In this document: in pieces, positions 11,561 through 22,460 of the stretch | Layout of the letters: every line of letters starts with the position of its first letter | How positions within the stretch are numbered: position 1 is the first letter of the stretch | Assembly: GCA_026182355.1 (NCBI GenBank) | Contig: JAPFBL010000006.1 | Span: forward strand, 8,460,501-8,524,500 | Reading direction: 5' to 3' | DNA length: 64,000 nucleotides | Origin: Hermatobates lingyangjiaoensis | Lineage: Eukaryota > Arthropoda > Insecta > Hemiptera > Hermatobatidae | Notes under the pieces: model-generated | Seen by the model: only the letters and a program-made list of their open reading frames with translations | The model's database searches: none | What the model was told of the DNA's origin: nothing | Position numbers and translations under genes: made by a program

Positions 11561-12559
11561 CAACAATTTATACAAAGACTGAAAGGCAGTCAGTGTTATC
11601 TCTTTGAAAAGCCAGAAGTATAACTCTTCTTAAAATTAAAACAGCATCTACATATTCCTGGATATTCTCTCCTTAATTATTTAGAGCATCGATAATCTAT
11701 GTAACCATTTAACACCACAAGAGAGTTGATAGCCTACCTACATAATGACTGACCATTTGTATAAGTGATAACGACTTTTTGATATGACAAAAATGTCTAT
11801 GTTGCGGTAAATCTTTTTAAAAAGGTCAATAAAGTTTATTAATAAAAAAATAAGAATTATTTTGTAAAATCAACCTCAATTAATTACTAAATTTCTATCT
11901 ATATCCCCTTCTTTGCCATACATGTACACAACATTGATCAAGGCACACAAAAATAATTTTCAATACGATTAATTGTTAGTTTAGTTTGTTTGGCTTCATA
12001 TGGTTTATAAAAATATTAAAAGTCTATATAATTAAGTATAAATTAAATAGAAAATTAAAAAGCGTAAAGAAAAGATTATAGACTGATTAGTTTTATGTAA
12101 AATTTCTATTTTGCTAATGTACGAATAAGATATCTCTTGAGCGTACTCCAGGATGAAATAGTTAATTATTCACTCCTCTTGCTTTGCACTACTATAATTG
12201 AATTAATTAAATAACCTGTGATTGATTGTCATTTTTAATTTAAAAATAACTTTTAATAATAAAAATTTGGCCTTTGTTAATCCTTCCAATAGTGTAATAG
12301 ATGGGTTAATCCTATTAACAATAGAGTAATTGTTAATTTATGGAGGGATATATATTTATGCTATATTGTACATCTGTCCCAAATGTATATATAAAGCTTC
12401 CTTTCTAATATAATGAAATTAATTAATGCTGACAAGCCATTCACAATGAAAAAATGTAATTTACCTTTTGAAGCACACATCTGTTTGCTCTGGTTGCATA
12501 GTGAATCTGACTTAAATCTTAAAAAATAATTTTTTTTACTAATTTTGTTTCCTGTTGTC
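11561..12559. other. AT-rich DNA, possible upstream LINE remains
   Basis: The first 250 bases may continue the LINE pseudogene upstream on the minus strand, but I could not read a convincing frame. The rest is AT-rich with nothing supported. Confidence 0.35.
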
Positions 12560-12885
12560 ATTTTGTTTGTTTCAGTTTTGTATTACTTTTACTCCTACCA
12601 ACAGTTTTTTGCCCTCACCATTTTCTACTTATTTATGTTCTTTTTGATATATTTTGTTTTTATTTCTTTCCTTTGTATATATTTTTTTCATTTTCTTCTG
12701 GTTTCTTGAATTTATTCACTGTTACCTCCTTGTTCTCATTTTCATCATTTCATTTTTAAATCTTGTCTACTTCCCGACCGGTATCGCGTAGCAGCGCTGC
12801 TGGTTACCTTCAGTTTCACCTCCAGCCTGCTTTGTCTCCCACCCTTTTAGAGTTAGTATGTTTCCTTACACACTTGTTTTGTTTA
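12560..12885 (+). repeat. Penelope-type 3' untranslated region fragment
   Basis: A long pyrimidine-rich stretch (12570-12770) leads into a short GC-rich segment (12774-12850, CCGACCGGTATCGCGTAGC). The region at 35400-35720 and the 3' region of the Penelope-like copy ending near 50470 have the same layout. A recognisable tail module does not survive; CCCTTTTAGAGTTAG at 12842 may be its deleted remains. No coding part is attached. It is assigned by layout and weak similarity only. Confidence 0.4.
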
Positions 12886-14170
12886 ATTTGTTTCACTTTT
12901 CCAAATTTAAAGTGATTACATATGATATATAATATTGTACATAAAATATAATTAATTGATTAACATATCATAATAATTAGTAATTATATAACTAACTAAT
13001 AATATAATAATTGATTAAATATAATCAATGGTGAAAAAAATTATACAATCTGTGAGAATAATATGAAAGTTGGGTGAATAATCAAGGTGAATCAGAATGA
13101 AGAAAGTTGTGAATGGATGTGCTAAAGTGTGAATTGTGATGAAAACGGGACAGGAGAGAAGCAGTTACTGGGGAAGAGGAGGTAAGTGTTAGGGAGGTTC
13201 TAAATTAGCTGGCAGCTGTGAATAGCGAAGGGAGCCGATATCATACTCCAACAGACCTTTAATAAATAAATTACCTGCTAAATGCTAAACTCGCTTGAAA
13301 CCATTACCAGCACATACAGACACACATTGCTTGAGGTGGAGTGCAACCAATTAAGCTGTCTTATTTAAACACAGTTACACAAACTGCAGTTATGTTTATT
13401 ATCAGATGTTATTATTAGAAGTAAAATTAAACAAACTAAATCAATATACTTATTTTATACATGTTTTACTTTGATATTTCATGTACATTTCATTATCATT
13501 TTTTTTTTAACTACTAGTTATCATATCACTATATCTGAATATGTCAAGATTTTTTTTAATTATATACACAAAAAGTTAAAATTCTATACAATTTAACACT
13601 TTACATATTTATTTTGCATTATCATATATATTAAAATTAATTCAGTTTTAATTTAATAGTTATGATCAATTGGTGTTGTTAATTTAACATACAAGGGTTA
13701 AAATCTTAGAACACTTTAAAAAGTTGATTCATTTTCCGGGTTAAAGTTTTGCTCAAATTTCAACAGTTTTGATGCATTAATACTTTCCTTATTATCGAAG
13801 ATGCGATAAATTTGAAATATCACAGGGAATTTATTCTTAAAGGATCTATTTCGAGAGAATTATTCTTTCTCTCTAAAATTATTTTCAGAGCTCTGAAAAT
13901 TATTTAGGGTTTGTAGTAATATCTTTTTTATCGTAAAATTTACACCATCTATTCTATTCATGCAAAGTTATAATATTTATTGTATTTTAATGTATACTAA
14001 CATACATAATGATGTCTCATACAGTACAGAAGAAAGAGTTATGTAATTGTCATAACTTATTTATTCATTCTGAACAGCATTTGTTGTAATTTATGCTCAT
14101 ATACGAAAATTTTGAATTAATGCTGTGTTTGTGCCTGAGGAGAACTTTTTAAAAGATGTGTTTTAGAGCA
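12886..14170. other. AT-rich DNA with a moderate-GC patch, nothing supported
   Basis: The patch at 13120-13260 is more GC-rich than its surroundings and purine-rich, but I recognise no motif. The remainder is AT-rich. Confidence 0.4.
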
Positions 14171-14927
14171 CTTCATGATAGAGTTGGGCGTATCGAATAA
14201 AGCTAGGTATCAATGTAGTCGAATACGCCGTTCCGATACCAACGCGACTACTTTCGAATACTTCGATACATATTCGGTCGGTCTTTTGTGATACGAATAT
14301 GAAGTGAAGTAGTCGTATCGGATTCATTCTTATCAATTACCCCGTATTCCCTTCTCTCCACCACAGATTTACGACGTCAGCCACTGCCGGCCAACTCCCA
14401 CTCATTTCTCTCTTTCCTCCAGTCATAAGGAACGATTTGCTTAGCACTTGCACCATTGTCTCAAGCGACTAGCAACAGAGACTGAGCTAGTTTGGGACTC
14501 TTAAGCTTGGGACTGTGAGTGACCTGCATCTGGAGTCTGAAAATCTCTGATACTTTGTTTTTATATCTGTTTTTGATTGTACTCTGTTGTATTAACAAAT
14601 GCTACCACTATTAAATAAATAAATCTATTTATTCTACCGAATATCTTTTTTTCTACTACTCTTTTTTCTCCGTTCTAAGTAAGTCTAAGGAAGTCTTGTC
14701 AGTTCTAATATTTGTGCAAAGCATTTTTTAATAAAACATTATTACCTGTTAAAAATGAATCATAACATTAAGTTGTGTAACGTAAGTACCTAAATAGTAA
14801 TATATTATTCTTTTACCAACGATATTAAAAGTAAATTAATGGCTTACAATAAGTTTATATTGTAAAAAGCTGTAAGTTAATATATGTATATTGATATTGA
14901 TATAGCTTCTCTACCACTGATATTCCA

Positions 14928-15245
14928 AATTCACACAAGGGGTTCTTGAGGATTTTGATCATAAAACATACAACTCCTGATTATAAGCTGACGTTTCATC
15001 AAAAGTTGTTTGGCATTTTCAAGGCTTGATTTAGAACAAACACCATTTACCGGTCTATGCTTATGTCTGGTTGCATCATAACAGCCATATCTGTTATTAT
15101 GCAGCCAGACATAAGCATGGACCGGTAAATGGTGTTTCTTCTAAATCAAGCCTTGAAAATGCCAAACTACTTTTGGCGAAACTTCGGCTTATAATCAGGA
15201 GTTGTATGTTTTATTACCAAAATCCTCAAGAACTCCTTTGTGTGA

Positions 15246-15246
<1 letters not shown>
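14928..15246. repeat. Fold-back repeat, head-to-head tail dimer, nested in hAT
   Basis: The arms of about 150 bases (14928-15080 and 15088-15246) are reverse complements at high identity, closed by a short AT-rich loop. The right arm carries the tail module at 15152-15182: CTTGAAAAT, then a perfect GCCAAA/TTTGGC stem, then GAAAC. The element ends against a (TA)n tract at 15248-15285. The module has the same architecture as in other fold-backs, but its stem sequence is entirely different. The small frame spanning it is not a gene. Confidence 0.85.

Positions 15247-15247
<1 letters not shown>

Positions 15248-15285
<38 letters not shown>
15248..15285. repeat. (TA)n microsatellite
   Basis: Uninterrupted TA tract immediately at the outer end of the fold-back's right arm. 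Confidence 0.95.
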
Positions 15286-15287
<2 letters not shown>

Positions 15288-15458
15288 CGGGATAAATATT
15301 GAGAGTGTCTAGTGATAAGGAAAAAGGATTCGATATGTAAGATACTTGATAGCTGAATGAGTAAATTGTATCCGAAAGTAGTCGTATTCAAAGTATCGAA
15401 TACGGGCTTTTACGTATCGAATACGTATTCGACGTATCGAGAGTATTCTACTTCAAGA

Positions 15459-16755
15459 GTGTGATATATAGTTCTTCCTATATAACTTTTAACAAACATT
15501 CCAATCGCATTTTCATTGATGAAGCTAATGGTGTCATAAATCATGCCTAATACACACTAGTAGCTGCACAAAATAAATTATCCAGTCCTTCTACTGAATC
15601 CATTAATCTGTTTTATTACAAAATAATTCAATTATGAAATATAATAACAAAACACAATTAATAATGAATAATAAATAAACTATCATTTATTTTAAAGGAA
15701 TTTAAATCAAACAGTCTGTTAATAAATGTAACATTATATAGTGGGCATTAATGAAATAAAATGTTCAATGTTTGATTAATACTAGCCTTGGTATTTCAAA
15801 TTAATTCAGTTGGTTGTTGATAGGTAGCTCAACAGCATCATAACGGTTCCTCTTGTCTAATGACCCAGTATTATTCTGCTTAATGAAAGGCACTCTTTCT
15901 CCTCCTTCTATCTTTACTCCTTACTCTTCTTTTGTTTCCAATTTTTCTCAGCTTTATGACCTAATCTAACTTCAAAGCCCCTAGAATGATTAAAAGTTTT
16001 TTTGGTGGTTCTTCTACTGTAGAGTTACATGTGTTTATTGGCAAAAAGTCTGCATTAATATACATGATCTTGGAAAAAACAATATATTAAGAAACATTAA
16101 AAAGTAAATAGTAGTAAAATGATAAATAGAATACACTTACTTACAGCTTCCAATTTTTAGTTTAACCATCGTGGAGCAATTTATAGTCTATTGAGACTAG
16201 TACAAAATAAAATTTGTACAAGTTTTGAAACATTAATAAGACATACGTTAATAATTTGGCCTTTATGTTACCAGGTACAATACCTCTCAATGAAAATTGT
16301 ATAGCTGATTCGAAGTGAGTGTAAGTAATTTCTTGAATTAAAAACATCAAATTTCGAGAATGATTTCTTGTCTGCTATGCTTACAAGTTAAAACAGTACT
16401 GATTATCAGGGTAACAAATCTAATATTCTAGGTTATTTTAACCTGATAATATTTCCAGTTTCTTTTTAGTAGTAGTTTTCATGAGTTTTTTTTAACAATT
16501 CGTTGGTTTAATAACCAATTAACTGTTTGTAAAAATGTCGCTAAAAGCAGCACTGTAGATGACTATAATACAGTACTATTCTAAAACAATTATATTTGTT
16601 TATGTCTAACTTGAAATCTAAGATTTGTTTGGATTGTAAATTCTACGTAGAAGCGAGGTTACGATTTTTTGAGTTTGGCTTACTACACAGATATTTTTAT
16701 TTTGTATATATACAGGTGTAGAAAGTAGGTATTGTTGGTTGATGTAAATCTCCTT
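15459..16755. other. AT-rich DNA, nothing supported
   Basis: No coding remnant, RNA gene or repeat recognised. If the Helitron that ends near 17543 was once full length, its upstream coding part has been lost from here. Confidence 0.4.
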
Positions 16756-16759
16756 TGCG

Positions 16760-17433
16760 TTTAAGCTCCCAGCAAGAGCCTATTGACATGGTGCTTCCCG
16801 GAGTTCAAGATATGTCATCTATTTAGAATAATTGGCTTTGTGAACGAGTAATTCTCACCCCTACTAATGAACAGGTAGCAAAAATCAACAAACAAGTACT
16901 AATGCTATATCAAGCTGAAAAAAGAACTTAAAAGTCAGTAAATGAAGTGATTAGTGATGAGGAAGCAGTCACTAACGATACTGAATTTCTTGTCTCCGTG
17001 ACTGATCTTGGGATGCCTGCTCATGAGTAAATACTTAATGCAGGGGCACCGATCATTCAGTTACGAAACTTGAGTACTCAAAAATGTGAAACAGGACACG
17101 ATTTTAAAGTCGTGCTCTGCACAGATACGTCATAGAGGCGGATATTATGACTGGGTGTGGTACTGGGGAATCTATGTATGCATCATGCATACCATAGATT
17201 CCAATCAACTATCCGTTTTCATTCAAACGGTTTCGATTTCAAACTGTTTCGCAATGATGGTAAATAAGTTGCAAGGAGTAATTCTTGCGGCGGGAATTGA
17301 AGAGACCAGGTATTTTTAACATGGTCAGCGTACGCTGCTTGCTCAAGTGTCAGAGGTTTCAACGCTCTGTTCTACCATGCACTTGAAGGGCAGACAGCTA
17401 ATATCGTATATACAGAGACACTTATTTAACGCT
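16760..17433 (+). pseudogene. Helitron RepHel, C-terminal PIF1-type helicase remnant
   Basis: One frame from about 16767 gives QQEPIDMVLPG, a stop, then NNWLCERVILTPTNEQ, VAKINKQVLMLYQAEKRT, a stop, KSVNEVISDEEAVTNDTEFL, LGMPAHE, a stop and GAPIIQLRNLS. This is the conserved C-terminal order of Helitron helicases (WL.ERAIL.PTN, DEAV.YP.EFLNS, GMP.H.L.LK.G.PI.LLRNL). After frame shifts come YPFSFKRFRFQ, then FAMMVNKLQG (helicase motif VI region, usually FAMTINK.QGQ), then YAACSSVRGFN and EGQTANIVYTE before the stop at 17427. At least three stops and several shifts make it dead. The Rep domain and Walker motifs are absent, so it is 5'-truncated. Confidence 0.8.
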
Positions 17434-17543
17434 GCACTAATAATTATTTCCTACTCTTCTATAATTTTATAATAATATTTGGGATTACCACGTATCATCT
17501 CTAACTTTTGTAAAATACCCGTCAAAGAAAGGCACGTCTGCTA
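17434..17543 (+). mobile_element. Candidate Helitron 3' end (hairpin + CTAA)
   Basis: After the helicase stop, the sequence runs to ACCCGTCAAAGAAAGGCACG, TCTG and CTAA, followed directly by TATATA. Helitrons end in CTRR a few bases after a small GC-rich hairpin and insert between A and T. Here CTAA|T fits, and CGT...ACG could be the decayed hairpin. The stem is weak, so the boundary is only a candidate. Confidence 0.4.
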
Positions 17544-17592
17544 ATATATATATATATATAAAAGAAGATTTCACATGAGCACTTGAATAACA

Positions 17593-17790
17593 ATCAATGA
17601 CCATATCACAATATAAAATTGAAAAAAAGATTTAAATCTTTCAAACACAACAAGCAGTCTTTGTCAGATTCAAAAAACCCAACAAGACCAAACAAAAACC
17701 GATCCAATTGGGTTTTGACTCTGACGAAGACCGCTTGTAGCGGTTGAAAGATTTAGACTTTTTTTTTCAAATTCATATTGTGATTATCAT

Positions 17791-17792
<2 letters not shown>
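17593..17792. repeat. Fold-back repeat, tail dimer (family 'GACGAAGACCGC')
   Basis: The left arm 17593-17682 and right arm 17707-17792 are reverse complements, separated by a short loop. The right arm carries CTGACGA (17721-17727), one unpaired A, GACCGC, loop TTGTA, GCGGTT, then GAAA (17746-17749). Six base pairs form in this copy, whereas other copies with CTTGTTA form five. (TA)n lies on both sides (17543-17561 and 17793-17826). Further copies are at 18148, 35231, 36505, 42295, 48140 and 49462. Confidence 0.85.

Positions 17793-17827
<35 letters not shown>
17793..17827. repeat. (TA)n microsatellite
   Basis: The TA tract separates two fold-back families, which sit in one microsatellite cluster. 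Confidence 0.95.
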
Positions 17828-17829
<2 letters not shown>

Positions 17830-17870
17830 ATGATAAACGAAAAACGGTCCGGCAGGACAAATAACAATTA

Positions 17871-18102
17871 AAATAAGCAGTGACACATAAACAGAAACAC
17901 AACAAAGACTCACTTTTCAATATTTCGACCGTAATGGCGGTCGTCCTCAGGAGAAGAAGTGAATTGACGGAGCGACGACAGTCAACTAGTTGACTGTCGT
18001 CGCTCCGTCAATTCACTTCTTCTCCTGAGGACGACCGCCATTACGTCGAAATATTGAAAAGTGAGTCTTTGTTGTGTTTCTGTTATGTGTCACCGCTTAT
18101 TT
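17871..18102. repeat. Fold-back repeat, near-perfect palindrome, tail dimer
   Basis: The arms 17871-17987 and 17988-18102 are almost exact reverse complements meeting at GTCAACTAGTTGAC with no spacer. Each arm has the tail module pointing outwards. The minus copy at 17923-17950 has CTGAGGA, an unpaired C, a perfect GACCG/CGGTC stem around CCATTA, and GAAA. The plus copy at 18025-18051 is the same but has lost one G from the stem. The outer ends contain GTGAGTCTTTGTTGTGTTTC. TA tracts lie at 17793 and 18107. The junction without a spacer suggests direct joining of two identical tails. Confidence 0.92.
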
Positions 18103-18106
18103 ATAT

Positions 18107-18109
18107 TAT

Positions 18110-18145
<36 letters not shown>
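18107..18145. repeat. (TA)n microsatellite
   Basis: TA tract immediately outside the right arm of the preceding palindrome; the next tail fragment starts at its far end. Confidence 0.95.
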
Positions 18146-18147
18146 CC

Positions 18148-18245
18148 CATCCAGTTGGGTTTTTGACTATGATGAAAACCGCTTATAGTGGTTGAAAGAT
18201 TTAGACTTTTTTTCAAATGTCATATTGCGATTATCATTGATATAT
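18148..18245 (+). repeat. Single tail of the 'GACGAAGACCGC' family
   Basis: CCAGTTGGGTTTTTGACTAT, GATGAAAACCGC, TTATA, GTGGTTGAAAG and the downstream CATATTGCGATTATCATTGA align with the right arm of 17593-17792. The stem has changed to AACCGC/GTGGTT but still pairs, with one G-T wobble. There is no opposing arm. It begins at a TA tract and ends at TATATAAATA. Confidence 0.75.
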
Positions 18246-18252
18246 AAATAAC

Positions 18253-18400
18253 AGTTCAAAATTGAAGATAGGTAGCACAGAAAGTAAAAGAAACACACCT
18301 ACAGACTCAAATTTTCGGGTAATCCGTCTTCAGGAGAAAAAAGAAAGGGAGACCAAGCACGTTGTAGACGCAACGGCTAGTAACTGCTACATTTATCAAC
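18253..18400 (-). repeat. Penelope-type tail fragment (family X)
   Basis: On the minus strand it reads GTGCTTGGTCTCCC, then CTCCTGAAGACGG, CGAAAATTTGAGTCTG and TAGGTGTGTTTC. This parallels the tails at 868, 33957 (minus) and 35640. The module core CTGAAGA and GAAA is present at 18311-18334, with a short GG/CC stem. The plus-strand frame across it is not conserved elsewhere and I do not consider it a gene. Confidence 0.55.
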
Positions 18401-20080
18401 AGAAAATTAAAAATTGTTGTATAACTGAGTTGACACGATGGAATTTAATGTTAACATAACCGTAGTTAATCGAGTATATTTAATCGGCATGCATTGATGT
18501 GAGCAGCACCTGTGACATTTTCTCTGATCCCTGTGTTAGTGTTGAGAATACTATAAAACCCCGTTGTCCAATTCTAAGTTTTATTACTTCATTTAAAATA
18601 GTAAACATATGGCTAAAAACTTGATATATTTAAATGGAACGCAGAAAATATATGTCATTTTTTTTAAATAGTTTACTGTGATAAATCAAAACATTGAAAC
18701 TTTTACAACATCTAAATTAGGTCTAATCACAAACCCTCTAATAATAATTCGAACTTCAAAAAATCTTTATGAAAACTGTTAAACAAATGTTTAACTATTT
18801 AAGCATTAAAATGAGTTAATTATATTGAAATTTCATTTTTACTTCACGTTTTTATAACTTATTATGCTACTTTATATAAATTTTACGCTTATTGATAATA
18901 TGATAACAATTATGCATTATGATAATAATAAGTAAAAAGAATGTTTGCAGCATATCTTTTGAAGCATTTTTATTATTTTCGTAGAAAAAAAAAGGAATAT
19001 TTGGATAGCATTAGATGGTTGGATTATTTATAGTAGTGAATCGGTACGGCGGAAACGAGACGATTTTAGCATCGGGTCGCAGGTGCAATGCCATTAAATT
19101 TTGAGTAGCAATGTTATTAGAGCTGAGGGATGACTCTAATATTGACGCTGCCATTGAGTCTAGTGCGCATGGATTAACATCCTACCCATAAATGGAGATT
19201 AACTTACCGATATTGCAAACCATAATTTTGTGCAATATCAAGTTTTAAATTGTTTGAAGAATGAAAATAATTTCGTTTCTAATGAAAATGTTGACGCCGT
19301 AAGTTTTTATAAAGATCTGTCATAATGTCTGTCTTCCACATCAGTGTTTTCCTTTTGTTATCATAACAAACAAATATACTCTGTGACACCACACGACTTT
19401 CATTTACTTCATCATAATCCACTATCCCAATGGATCTTTTGAGCCTATCACAATGGAAAACATAATAATAGAAATATAATTTTTTTTTTAGGTTTCTTTA
19501 GTTTAACATTGGTATAATTTTTTTCATGTCCATATTGCAGAAAGTATATGCCCAAAAATTCAAGTGATTGGAAATGTATTACAATTAACTTAATATATAA
19601 AAATGAAAATGTTTATACTATTAACTAATATTTGTAAATTTTGGTAGTAGACCTTCCTGTATACATATATTATTGAAAACTATTAACTAAATAAATAGTA
19701 GTTATAATTGATCTCAGTAAATATGAAAAGAATATGTTTGAAAATTACTATATAATAACTTACCGTTCTTAATTATTATCAAATATTAAAATAAAGAAAA
19801 TTAACATAATAATGTTTGGTAAGAATACATGTATCACTAATAGATTGATTTCCACTTAGAGTAAGTGACATCATACAGGACATGCAATGTAATGAATAAA
19901 TGTAGGAAATAATATTTATATTCTACTTGTGTATTCAAATTCCCTGTAAAGTACATTTTGATATGAATATTAATCGTAAAATAATATATAAAGCATATTT
20001 TACTTAAAAATAATAAATGACATCCATTTTTTTTCATAGTGGGAGAGTAATGTGGATGATACTTCTTCTTCTTTGGCTTT
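18401..20080. other. AT-rich DNA, nothing supported
   Basis: A moderate-GC patch at 19040-19200 is the only compositional change, and I could not assign it. No conserved motif was seen. Confidence 0.4.
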
Positions 20081-20084
20081 TGAT

Positions 20085-20325
20085 CTTTGGCATCAAAGTT
20101 CCAATTGGGACTTATGTTACTGAGGATTGCCTTGTATTCCGGGTTTGATCCCCTCTTGAACCTCGATTTATTTACGCAGGAGTAGAATAAATCAGAGTGC
20201 ATCGTCTCTCGGAGAAGATGTTAAGCCGTCGGTCCCGAGCCTTTACGACGTCATCTCTACACGAAATGCACTTGAGTTAAGCAAAATTTAGGACTCCCAA
20301 TGTAGAATCTGTAGAATCACCGATC
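20085..20325 (+). mobile_element. tRNA-derived SINE, old diverged copy
   Basis: From the GGGTTTGATCCC box-B remnant (20141-20152) it follows the two intact SINEs at 61144 and 62346: CCTCGATTTATT, then CTCGGAGAAGATGTTAAGCC, GTCGGTCCCGAGCC, CACTTGAGTTAAGC and AAAATTTAGGACTCCCA. The box-A region is badly diverged and the 3' TTAGG-type tail is missing. The minus-strand frame 19837-20202 overlaps it by chance. The copy is clearly older than the other two. Confidence 0.85.
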
Positions 20326-22039
20326 AAAGCTGGTAAACGGCTGGCGTTATTACCCTCTAGGGAATTGGGTAAACAATAAAAAGAAATACTGAGGGATTTG
20401 AATAGTGTGAAGAGGATCAGAGTCACTCGTTATGATCGGTATGTCCTCTGCAAGGTGAACTTAGTAGGTCATCATATAGGTCTTAAGTGTAATGTCAATG
20501 TACAATAGATAAACTATAAGCAAATTTATTATTAATAATTAAGAATCTTTAGTTGTGCAATCCGTAATAGTGTGGTATTTACTCATTCAAATTTACAAAG
20601 TGTTCGAAACGCGTTGAATAAAACTTCATTTGTGTGGAGACTTTTGTTGGTTTATCCATTTTACCTCAGAATGAATTAAGAATCTATTGGATCTGGTCAG
20701 TCAGATGCCTAACTGATAGAGTTTGGTGAGCTTTATCAAGCTTGATGTTTGTTTTACCTATTGTTGTGTTTGATTACCTCAGTAGTTTTAAATACCGTAC
20801 AATGTAATAAATAACACCAATATGCTTGAGAATAGTAAATAATAGCAATCTCAATAATAATAATGCCAATATGCTTGTAATAAGTTGTTTTGTAATTATT
20901 ATTAGTTAATGGCACAATATGTTGAAGGTTAATGCCAGAATATGTTAAGTGTGAAAAAGATGAAATATTAGAGAATGTATTGTATTTTAGTAATGATGCT
21001 TAAAGATAGATATTTATTCTATTGGTTTGCAACGGTCAGTCACTAGTATTAGAAGGGTTTGGCCCAGCTGATGCCAATTCTACTCTCTCTGGTCTAATAT
21101 TTCACTCTACCCTTTGTTTTCAATTAGGTTCATTGCATTCTGTTCCACCCTACAAGCCGGCTATTATCTCGCCATTGTGGTCTAGATTGCCAGAATCCTG
21201 TACAAATCACTTTAGCTTTTGTTATAAACATATCTTGAATAGTAAACTGTTTACCACAAAAATGTAGAAACAATATCTTCGTTTAAAAATTACGTAAGAT
21301 AACTATCACGTGGCATTTATTTTCTTCTTAAAATCATTTATATCAATATTTTTTTAATCGTACTTAAAATTTTGAAAACAGTATTCTAAATATTGTAAAT
21401 AGAACACACATTTATAACATTAATTTTGTATTGTTTTCCCTAGAACATTTTAAAAGTACAAACCCTCTAGAATATTAAAATTTTTCAAAATAAGATATAC
21501 ATTATATTCAATAAATAATTTGTTTTACTAACAATTTGAGAAACTTTCCAATTTATGCAGCTCTTATGATTTAGTTAGAAATAAAATTGTTTGTCTTAAC
21601 AAATAAAGTTCCTTTATTTACAAAGATCCTAAAAAAATATTAATTATTAACGTATTTATAATTATAATTATTAATTCCCTTGAAATATATTTCGGATATA
21701 TATATTAATACAATGAAATGTATGTGCCTCGTACATCTGATAGACTAAAGAAAACTGAAGTGGTTAGTCAAATACAAGTTAACCATCAATTCCAGTCTGG
21801 TTAACACTTATACACACTTATGACTGTATTTTCTGCCATATTGTGGAAGTCAATTCTACACCAGAAACAAAGTAACTACATTGTTTAATATATTCTCTTC
21901 TGCGTTTTCGAGAACTCTGCCTGGAATACATTAAATGTCTATATACTATAGAAATTAAATAATTAAATTAAATAATTAAAAACCTATTTATATAGAAATA
22001 TAGAAGAGTTTTAGAAGATAAAAATGTAATAACCCTACA
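20326..22039. other. AT-rich DNA, nothing firmly supported
   Basis: TTCGAAACGCGTTGAATAAA near 20602 resembles the last part of Penelope-type tails (GAAACG then an AT-rich end), but the preceding stem is not legible. The 81-residue plus frame at 21022-21267 has no recognisable domain. Confidence 0.35.
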
Positions 22040-22460
22040 TTTTAAATTAAAAATTATCTTAAATATTCAATGTAAGAGGAAGTTAGATAAACTATGTAAG
22101 AAATCCACTGACTCTTGAAACAAAAGCCATATTTTCCAGTAAAAGATTATTTCGTACCACGAAATTTACTCTTTCTCATTTCAAAAATATTATTACTGCT
22201 GTAGTTACACTAACGATATTATATGCGTCAGTGGTGTGATATATAAAAAAAACCATATATGTTAATAAATGAATCAATCACTATCTGTACTACCTCCAAA
22301 AATAAGAGACTAATAAACATCTCCAATTTAGACATTTATAATATGCCTAAATGGGACCCAACAAGATTAATACTGCGTTTACTTATAGTAAAATATATAG
22401 TATATAGTATAGTAAATATATAGTTTACTATAGTAAAATAGTGTGGGCCGTTCCAATTTT
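22040..22460 (+). repeat. Interspersed repeat 'U', distal part only
   Basis: It aligns by eye with 7195-7575: GTAAGAAATC, the CAAAAGCCAT block, ATTATTACTGCTGTAGTTA, CAATCACTATCTGTACTACC, and the terminal TTACTTATAGTAAA followed by GTGTGGGCCGTTCCA. The AGTAAAATATATAG unit is locally duplicated at 22385-22440. The proximal part of the element is absent. Confidence 0.75.

Larger units (their letters stand above)
14179..15450. mobile_element. Non-autonomous hAT transposon with nested insertion
   Basis: Both subterminal regions are packed with TCGAATA, TATCGAATACG and GTATCG repeats in opposite orientations (14189-14320 and 15365-15445), a hallmark of hAT elements with TCGA-rich ends. The left end is TAGAGTTGGGCGTATCGAA. 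The right end, reverse-complemented, starts TAGAATACTCTCGATACG. Flanking 8-mers CTTCATGA (14171-14178) and CTTCAAGA (15451-15458) match at 7 of 8 positions and fit a hAT target duplication. The interior (14340-14560) is GC-richer and resembles a 5' untranslated region. No transposase remains. The fold-back at 14928-15246 is inserted inside and so is younger. Confidence 0.65.

Noticed and set aside
18025..18051. Straightforward assignment of the tail module as an active hammerhead ribozyme
   Set aside because: The core heptamer and GAAA fit, but an extra unpaired base follows CUGANGA, and no convincing stem I, stem III or cleavage triplet could be placed by eye; kept only as a hypothesis.
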